DNA of 56,004 nt from Thiohalophilus sp046483665 (GTDB taxonomy: Bacteria > Pseudomonadota > Gammaproteobacteria > UBA6429 > Thiohalophilaceae): positions 1 through 56,004 of the forward strand of contig NZ_JAWOCR010000022.1 in assembly GCF_046483665.1 (NCBI RefSeq), in the 5' to 3' direction. Below, piece after piece: positions 51,830 through 56,004 of the stretch; position 1 is the stretch's first letter; every line of letters starts with the position of its first letter. Below the pieces are notes generated by a model. The model saw only the letters and a program-made list of their open reading frames with translations, was not told the origin of the DNA and ran no database searches. Position numbers and translations under genes: made by a program.

Positions 51830-51928
51830 GTACGAGTGACGAGGTACGAGTGACGAGGTAAAACAAGAACAATTTCCTTCATCATAACTATTTAGTTCCT
51901 CGTCCCTCGTACCTCGTCACTCGTCCCT
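51829..51928. repeat. intergenic inverted repeat, family 3 (ACGAGTG/ACGAGGT units)
   Basis: The left arm (51829-51859) repeats GGTACGAGTGACGA twice in tandem. The right arm (51898-51928) is the opposite sense: CCTCGTCCCTCG, TACCTCGTCACTCG, TCCCT. Only 38 bp separate them. It starts at the last base of the CDGSH stop codon and ends just before the terminator. Confidence 0.75.
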
Positions 51929-51935
51929 GAAAAGA

Positions 51936-51961
51936 AAAAGGGCGCCCGAGGGCGCCCTTTT
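51936..51961. terminator. bidirectional terminator between CDGSH gene and amtB
   Basis: AAAAGGGCGCCC pairs with GGGCGCCCTTTT. A run of A precedes and a run of T follows, so it can end transcription from both convergent genes. Confidence 0.85.
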
Positions 51962-51985
51962 GGTTTTGGCTTCCTGCCGTTGTTG

Positions 51986-53266
51986 TTACATACCGGAACC
52001 GCGTGTGCCGGTGAACTCGGGATAGGCTTCCATACCACATTCGGCAAGATCCAGGCCTTCGTATTCCTGCTCCTCGCTGACGCGTACGCCCATTATAGCC
52101 TTGATGACCAGCCAGACGATCAGGCTCGCGACAAAGACCCAGACCAGGATCGTCAGCAGACCCGCCAACTGCCCGCCGAAGGTGGCATCGGCGTTGGTCA
52201 GGGGTACCGCAAGCAGACCCCAGATGCCGACGACACCGTGGACCGAAATAGCACCGACCGGATCGTCGACCTTCAGCTTGTCCATGGTCACGATAGAGAA
52301 GACCACAATAACACCACCGACAGCACCGATCAGGGTAGCACCCAGCGCACTCGGGGTATCCGGACCGGCGGTAATCGCTACCAGACCGGCCAGGGCACCG
52401 TTGAGGGCCATGGTCAAATCGGCCTTGCCGAACAGCATGCGAGCGATAATCAGCGCGGCGATGACACCACCGGCTGCCGCGGCATTGGTATTCAGGAATA
52501 CCATGGCCACATCATTGGCACTGGCCATATCACCCAGCTTGAGCACGGAACCGCCGTTGAAACCGAACCACCCCATCCACAGGATGAAGGTACCCAGGGT
52601 CGCCAGCGGCAGATTGGCACCGGGGATAGCGTTGATCTTGCCATCTTTGGTGTATTTGCCTTTACGCGGACCGAGTACCAGTACGCCGGCCAACGCCGCT
52701 GCGGCACCCGCCATATGCACAATCCCGGAACCGGCAAAGTCAGCGAATCCGAGGTCACCCAGGTTGTACATGCCGAACACGTCGCCACCGCCCCAGGTCC
52801 ACAGACCTTCCATCGGATAGATGAAACCGGTCATAACCACGGCAAACAGCATGAACGCCCACAGCTTCATACGCTCGGCCACCGCACCGGAAACAATCGA
52901 CATGGCGGTTGCCACGAAGACCACCTGGAAGAAGAAGTCCGACGGTGCCGCATAGACTGAATCACCACCAAACCCGTTTTCGGCGGAAGCGCCCAGGGCA
53001 TCGGCAACCAGCGATTCACCACCGGCGATTCCCGACAGGAACCAGCCACCGCCATACATGATGGCGTAACCACTTATCATGTACATGGTGCATGAAATTG
53101 CAAATAACGATACATTCTTGGTCAGAATTTCCGTGGTGTTCTTGGAACGTACCAGACCGGCCTCGAGCATCGAGAATCCGGCGGCCATCCACATAACCAG
53201 CGCACCACAGACCAGGAAGTAGAAGGTATCGATGGCATACTGCAATTGGAAAATTTGATCTTCCAT
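51986..53266 (-). CDS. amtB: ammonium transporter (Amt family)
   Basis: This 426-residue ammonium channel has about 11 membrane spans. Family regions are ALVMWMAAGFSMLEAG, NVSLFAISC, GSGIVHMAGAAAALAG and SVHGVVGIWGLLAV with the paired pore histidines. There is no clear signal peptide; the N-terminus MEDQIFQLQYAIDTFYF starts directly with a helix. It lies 20 nt after glnK, which encodes the PII protein that plugs this channel when nitrogen is ample. It shares the terminator with the CDGSH gene. Confidence 0.96.
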   Translation of the reverse strand: MEDQIFQLQYAIDTFYFLVCGALVMWMAAGFSMLEAGLVRSKNTTEILTKNVSLFAISCTMYMISGYAIMYGGGWFLSGIAGGESLVADALGASAENGFGGDSVYAAPSDFFFQVVFVATAMSIVSGAVAERMKLWAFMLFAVVMTGFIYPMEGLWTWGGGDVFGMYNLGDLGFADFAGSGIVHMAGAAAALAGVLVLGPRKGKYTKDGKINAIPGANLPLATLGTFILWMGWFGFNGGSVLKLGDMASANDVAMVFLNTNAAAAGGVIAALIIARMLFGKADLTMALNGALAGLVAITAGPDTPSALGATLIGAVGGVIVVFSIVTMDKLKVDDPVGAISVHGVVGIWGLLAVPLTNADATFGGQLAGLLTILVWVFVASLIVWLVIKAIMGVRVSEEQEYEGLDLAECGMEAYPEFTGTRGSGM

Positions 53267-53286
53267 CTTAAGCCTCTCCTCTAGTC

Positions 53287-53625
53287 TTACAGCGCATCTG
53301 CGCCGGTTTCACCGGTACGGATACGAACTGTCTGTTCAATGTTGGACACAAAGATCTTGCCGTCACCGATCTTGCCGGAATTGGCGGCTTTGCTGATGCC
53401 CTCGATAACCTGATCTACCAGGCCATCGTCAACAACAGCTTCGATCTTCACCTTGGGCAGAAAGTCTACGACGTATTCTGCCCCGCGATACAACTCGGTA
53501 TGCCCTTTCTGACGGCCGAAGCCTTTTACTTCCGTTACGGTAATGCCCTGCACACCAATATCGGAAAGCGCTTCGCGCACATCATCCAGCTTGAAGGGCT
53601 TGATGATTGCCATAACCATTTTCAT
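53287..53625 (-). CDS. glnK: PII nitrogen regulatory protein
   Basis: This 112-residue PII signal protein has MKMVMAIIKPFKLDDV, GFGRQKGHTELYRGAEY with the uridylylated Tyr51 in the T-loop, DFLPKVKIE and the ATP-binding GDGKIFV. It senses 2-oxoglutarate, ATP/ADP and glutamine, and gates AmtB. AAGGAGG lies 8 nt before the ATG and is immediately preceded by a terminator hairpin. glnK is named from its linkage to amtB; glnB-type sequence alone would not separate them. Confidence 0.95.
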   Translation of the reverse strand: MKMVMAIIKPFKLDDVREALSDIGVQGITVTEVKGFGRQKGHTELYRGAEYVVDFLPKVKIEAVVDDGLVDQVIEGISKAANSGKIGDGKIFVSNIEQTVRIRTGETGADAL

Positions 53626-53639
53626 GGTCTTGCCTCCTT

Positions 53640-53664
53640 AAAAAGTGCCCACCCGAAGGTGGGC
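53640..53664 (-). terminator. attenuator-type terminator between torF porin and glnK
   Basis: On the minus strand GCCCACC-TTCG-GGTGGGC is followed by ACTTTTT and then directly by AAGGAGG, the glnK ribosome site. The hairpin lies 32 nt after the porin stop. Because no room for a promoter remains between hairpin and glnK, glnK expression must come by read-through or from a promoter inside the porin 3' end. Confidence 0.8.
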
Positions 53665-53695
53665 GAACGGTTTCGAGCTTACTCTAGCAAATCTT

Positions 53696-54355
53696 TTACA
53701 GATCAAAGCTCTTGCTGTAGGAAACGGTGAAACGGGCATCCCCATCGGCACCATCCAGATCAGTCGCGTCATAAGCGAAAGTGAAATCATCCTTGCTGAG
53801 ACTGACCTGGTAGTGAGTGTAATCAGTAGAAGCCGGGTCATCCAAATCATAGTCGCCTATGGTAACGCCCAGACCCAGGCCTTCCTTGATTTCGAAGTCG
53901 GCACTGGCATAGATATACAGATCATCCTCATACTGGGTAGTTGCTTCCTTGTCCATGGTCAGTGCGGCACCGAAAGTCACCATCTCATAGCTGGCGCTGA
54001 CATACGCTTCGTCGAAGTCAAGCGTGGCATCACCAACCGGGTACGTATACATGATGTAGCCGACATCCATGCCAACCGGACCGGCATCAAAGCCGTAACC
54101 GGCATACCAGTCCTGCTCGTACTGGCCGTCTTCGCTACCAATCGAGGAAACCCAGGTACCGGCGTAAATACCGGAATCATGAGCATAGTCGAGTCCACCA
54201 GAAATAGCAGAATCACCACCGGACTGGTCAACACCACGCCACAAGTAGTTAGAAGTAAATCCGATATTGCCGCTCAGCTCGGCTACAGCCACGCTGCTGG
54301 CAACGGTAGAGGCAGCCAGGATGGTGCCGACGAGTAATGCATTGGCTTTTTTCAT
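53696..54355 (-). CDS. TorF-family putative porin (TIGR02001), nitrogen-regulated
   Basis: This 219-residue outer-membrane beta-barrel protein has a signal peptide (MKKANALLVGTILAASTVASSVAVA) and the family start LSGNIGFTSNYLWRGVDQS. Alternating strands follow (GIYAGTWVSSIG, MDVGYIMYTYP, HYQVSLSKDDFTFAYD) and the end is SYSKSFDL. The family has no proven substrate. A sigma-54 promoter with two NtrC-type sites lies just upstream and glnK-amtB just downstream, suggesting a role in uptake of ammonium or another nitrogen compound. A paralogue lies 0.7 kb upstream. Confidence 0.88.
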   Translation of the reverse strand: MKKANALLVGTILAASTVASSVAVAELSGNIGFTSNYLWRGVDQSGGDSAISGGLDYAHDSGIYAGTWVSSIGSEDGQYEQDWYAGYGFDAGPVGMDVGYIMYTYPVGDATLDFDEAYVSASYEMVTFGAALTMDKEATTQYEDDLYIYASADFEIKEGLGLGVTIGDYDLDDPASTDYTHYQVSLSKDDFTFAYDATDLDGADGDARFTVSYSKSFDL

Positions 54356-54411
54356 TTGTCTCTTCCCCATATTGTGAGAGTGTTAAAAGAAAACGGTTGC
54401 TGTACGGACTA

Positions 54412-54429
54412 TTGCGAAGTGCGTGCCAA
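54412..54429 (-). promoter_or_regulatory. sigma-54 (RpoN) promoter of torF-glnK-amtB
   Basis: The minus strand reads TTGGCACGCACTTCGCAA. TGGCACG fits the -24 box exactly and TCGC fits the -12 TTGC with one change, keeping the invariant GG and GC at correct spacing. The predicted start near 54402 leaves a 47-nt leader before the porin ATG. Confidence 0.8.
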
Positions 54430-54479
54430 CTTTTATTTGTCATTAAAAACAATGACTTGAAGACACAACCAATGGCGGG

Positions 54480-54496
54480 CGCACCCTATTTGTGCA
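54480..54496. promoter_or_regulatory. NtrC-type enhancer site, promoter-proximal
   Basis: GCAC-CCTATTT-GTGC matches the GCAC-N7-GTGC core of the NtrC consensus (TGCACC-N5-GGTGCA). Its centre lies at about -86 from the predicted sigma-54 start. Confidence 0.72.
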
Positions 54497-54521
54497 CGGA
54501 TAACGATCATGGGGCGGGGGA

Positions 54522-54540
54522 TCGCACTATTGCGGTGCGA
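54522..54540. promoter_or_regulatory. NtrC-type enhancer site, promoter-distal
   Basis: TCGCAC-TATTGCG-GTGCGA is a perfect inverted repeat with the GCAC-N7-GTGC core. Its centre is 43 bp from the first site (four helical turns), so two NtrC dimers could sit on one DNA face at about -86 and -129. Confidence 0.74.
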
Positions 54541-54572
54541 AAGGCGGGGCATTTATGCAAAGAGTGATTAAA

Positions 54573-54776
54573 TAACGCAGAGAACACGGAGGCGCAAAGT
54601 CGCAGAGAAAGTCACATTTACTTTCCTGACACAGGTCATGCAAACAGGCGCCAGCGTGGCCCTGCATAGGGTACAGTGCGTCAGCAAAAAATCTATTCAC
54701 TCTCACAGAGACGCAACGGCGCCAGGAAACCTTCACTGTTTAATTCTTCGCGGCTTTGCGTCTCTGCGAGAGTTAA
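54573..54776. repeat. intergenic inverted repeat, family 1 (CGCAGAGG units)
   Basis: The left arm (54573-54609) contains AACGCAGAGAACACGGAGG then CGCAAAGTCGCAGAGAAA. The right arm (54746-54776) carries the opposite sense, CTTCGCGGCTTTGCG then TCTCTGCGAGAGTTAA. A third partial unit (CACAGAGACGCAACGGCG) lies inside at about 54705. It separates the NtrC sites from the second porin gene. Confidence 0.65.
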
Positions 54777-54928
54777 TTTTATTATGATGCACCAGGCAGG
54801 CCCGATATTGCGTTGGGGGTATCAGGCAATAGCCGGTTTGACGGACATCGCTAACGCAATGCCCGCACCCTCCGTTTTTGTCTGGGAACGAACCAATAAC
54901 GGTAAGTTAAACATCGCAACATAGAACA

Positions 54929-55003
54929 CACCGAAATCACTGAAAAGATCAGCGTATTACTGCCTCGATGTATTCAGTGTTTACGGTGTTCCGGTGGTTA
55001 TGT
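54929..55003. repeat. intergenic inverted repeat, family 2 (CACCGAAA / CACTGA units)
   Basis: The left arm reads ACACCGAAATCACTGAAAA. The right arm, TATTCAGTGTTTACGGTGTT then CCGGTGG, is its inverse. About 26 bp lie between. It is 3' of the second TorF-family gene and may also act as its transcription end. Confidence 0.6.
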
Positions 55004-55031
55004 TCACTTCGGCACAACCACGGGCAGGTCT

Positions 55032-55691
55032 TTATCTGAGATCGAATTCACGTGTCCAGGAGATGGAAATGCGCATTGCACCCGGATCGTCTCCGACCGG
55101 CCGGTCCTTGTCGTTCTTGTCCAGGGCGAGGGTGAATTCATCCTTTTTCAGCCCGACATGGATATGATTGTAGTCCTCTTCGCCCGAGTCATCGAACTCA
55201 TACATGCCGAACAGTAATGTGGCATAGAGCTCGTTACCCAGCTCGGCATCGGTGCCAATACTCAGATAGATGTCGTTATCCTGGCTCGTACCGTCTTTGG
55301 ACAAAGTGTAGGCGCCCATGATGGAGAACAGATCAAAATCGAACTTGCCATACAACTCCGTGGCATCGGTACCGGTATTGTCGACCGGGAACCGGTACAT
55401 GATGAGCCCGGCATCGAAGGGGATATCACCGACCCGACCCCGGTAGCCGCCATACAGATCCAGCTCGTAACCGTTGCCGTTACCGTAATTGGAGGTCCAC
55501 ACTCCGGCATACAGATTTGCATCATGGGTGTAATCGACCCCGCCCTGCACGGCGGCCTGGTCATCAGTCTGGGTCACCCCGCGCCAGATGTAATTGGAGG
55601 TCACGCCCAGGTTTCCGCTCAGTTCGCCCTGTGCCTGGGCCAGCCCGCTCAGGCCGGCGCCCAGCAAGATGGCGGTTGCAATCTGTTTCAT
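55032..55691 (-). CDS. TorF-family putative porin (TIGR02001), second copy
   Basis: This 219-residue outer-membrane protein has a signal peptide (MKQIATAILLGAGLSGLAQA), the family start LSGNLGVTSNYIWRGVTQT, barrel strands (LYAGVWTSNYG, FDAGLIMYRFP, HIHVGLKKDEFTLALD) and the end SWTREFDL. It is a clear paralogue of the gene at 53696 but has no sigma-54 element upstream. A hairpin (GGCGGGACAATCCCGCC) lies in its 5' leader before the ribosome site GGGAG. Confidence 0.87.
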   Translation of the reverse strand: MKQIATAILLGAGLSGLAQAQGELSGNLGVTSNYIWRGVTQTDDQAAVQGGVDYTHDANLYAGVWTSNYGNGNGYELDLYGGYRGRVGDIPFDAGLIMYRFPVDNTGTDATELYGKFDFDLFSIMGAYTLSKDGTSQDNDIYLSIGTDAELGNELYATLLFGMYEFDDSGEEDYNHIHVGLKKDEFTLALDKNDKDRPVGDDPGAMRISISWTREFDLR

Positions 55692-55721
55692 GGTTTTTCT
55701 CCCGTGATGGTTGTTATTCCC

Positions 55722-55742
55722 CTGGCGGGATTGTCCCGCCGG
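55722..55742. other. GC hairpin in the leader of the second TorF gene
   Basis: GGCGGGA pairs with TCCCGCC around a 3-nt loop. It lies between the porin start and the shared promoter region, overlapping the -35 of the ubiK promoter. On the minus strand it would form near the 5' end of the porin mRNA and may stabilise it. Confidence 0.45.
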
Positions 55743-55758
55743 GCAGAAACATTATAAT
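55731..55758 (+). promoter_or_regulatory. sigma-70 promoter for ubiK
   Basis: TTGTCC (55731-55736), a 16-bp spacer and TATAAT (55753-55758) lie 38 bp before the ubiK ATG. ATTATAAT is self-complementary, so the same -10 may serve the divergent porin gene. Confidence 0.6.
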
Positions 55759-55796
55759 GATAGTTTCACTCATCTCCACCTGCAGGCCACGCATCC

Positions 55797-56004
55797 ATGG
55801 CAAGCCCCGATATCGAACAACTGGTTGAACGCGTCATGGCGGCTCTGCCCGACGGCGTTAAGGAAATGAAGCAGGAAGCCGATCAGCAACTGCGCGCTGC
55901 CCTGCAACGCACCCTGTCTCAAATGGACCTCGTCACCCGCGAAGAGTTCGACATCCAGCGCGAGGTGCTGCTGCGCACCCGCAGCAAACTCGAGGCCCTG
56001 GAAC
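55797..56004 (+). CDS. ubiK: ubiquinone biosynthesis accessory factor UbiK (BMFP family), partial
   Basis: The first 69 codons run off the right edge. The protein begins MASPDIEQLVERVMAALPDG, has an amphipathic N-terminal helix and then the coiled-coil segment (TREEFDIQREVLLRTRSKLEALE) typical of UbiK/YqiC, which binds UbiJ in the ubiquinone-biosynthesis complex. The full protein would be about 80-100 residues. In Pseudomonas this gene also neighbours glnK-amtB, which supports the call. Confidence 0.88.
   Translation, partial: MASPDIEQLVERVMAALPDGVKEMKQEADQQLRAALQRTLSQMDLVTREEFDIQREVLLRTRSKLEALE

Overview
The window is chromosomal DNA of a gammaproteobacterium, most probably a sulfur-oxidising chemolithotroph. 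The evidence is AroG, HdfR-like, TmcA, SpeA/SpeE, PriA, ArgS, TtcA and LpxL-type proteins of gammaproteobacterial character, combined with a flavocytochrome c sulfide dehydrogenase pair (fccAB), an ETHE1-type persulfide dioxygenase, a rhodanese, a DUF302 protein and several c-type cytochromes. No rRNA, tRNA, CRISPR array, transposase, prophage or plasmid gene was seen. Nearly all genes look intact. The ubiK gene is cut by the right edge.

Layout. 1-6.8 kb (mostly minus): membrane protein-pip-dtd operon, an EAL-CBS-GGDEF protein, typA/bipA and an OmpR-type regulator. 7-16 kb: a GGDEF-EAL protein with a degenerate GGDEF motif, DAHP synthase, an exported dienelactone-hydrolase-like protein lacking its catalytic residues, an orphan 413-residue protein, a MASE3-PAS-GGDEF-EAL protein and a rhodanese. 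16-21.9 kb: tmcA with a coupled small gene, a PfkB kinase with a coupled small gene, a PA3496-like small protein, an HdfR-like regulator and an orphan Gly/Pro-tailed protein. 21.9-27 kb: sulfur and cytochrome region (c4-like cytochrome, persulfide dioxygenase, membrane-anchored hydrolase, DUF302, fccA-fccB). 27-30.7 kb: FkbM methyltransferase-mtfA-amylosucrase operon. 31-38 kb: metH, a membrane protein, a ttcA-family gene, a 61-residue ORF behind a perfect CRP-type palindrome, and a lipid A acyltransferase. 38-46.3 kb: fructosamine kinase, PNPOx-fold protein, priA preceded by a DnaA-box cluster, argS, SPOR protein, Zn peptidase, outer-membrane barrel. 46.3-51.8 kb: cupin, speA and speE (divergent), fetA-fetB-DUF4124, CDGSH protein. 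52-56 kb: TorF porin-glnK-amtB, a second TorF porin, ubiK.

Regulation visible in sequence. The clearest case is the nitrogen locus. A sigma-54 -24/-12 element and two GCAC-N7-GTGC NtrC-type sites lie upstream of a TIGR02001/TorF porin. The porin is followed by a terminator hairpin whose U-tract abuts the glnK ribosome binding site, so porin, PII protein and ammonium channel probably form one attenuated NtrC operon. Other strong signals are three consensus DnaA boxes (plus one near-match) around an AT-rich segment before priA, a perfect CRP palindrome at about 36.5 kb, and an HdfR-like gene with a palindrome between its -35 and -10 elements.

Intergenic repeats are prominent. Three unrelated short-unit families (CGCAGAGG-like, CACCGAAA/CACTGA-like and ACGAGTG/ACGAGGT-like) are mostly placed as inverted pairs flanking about 35-160 bp of unrelated sequence. 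A fourth, C-rich family is nested inside one of these pairs.
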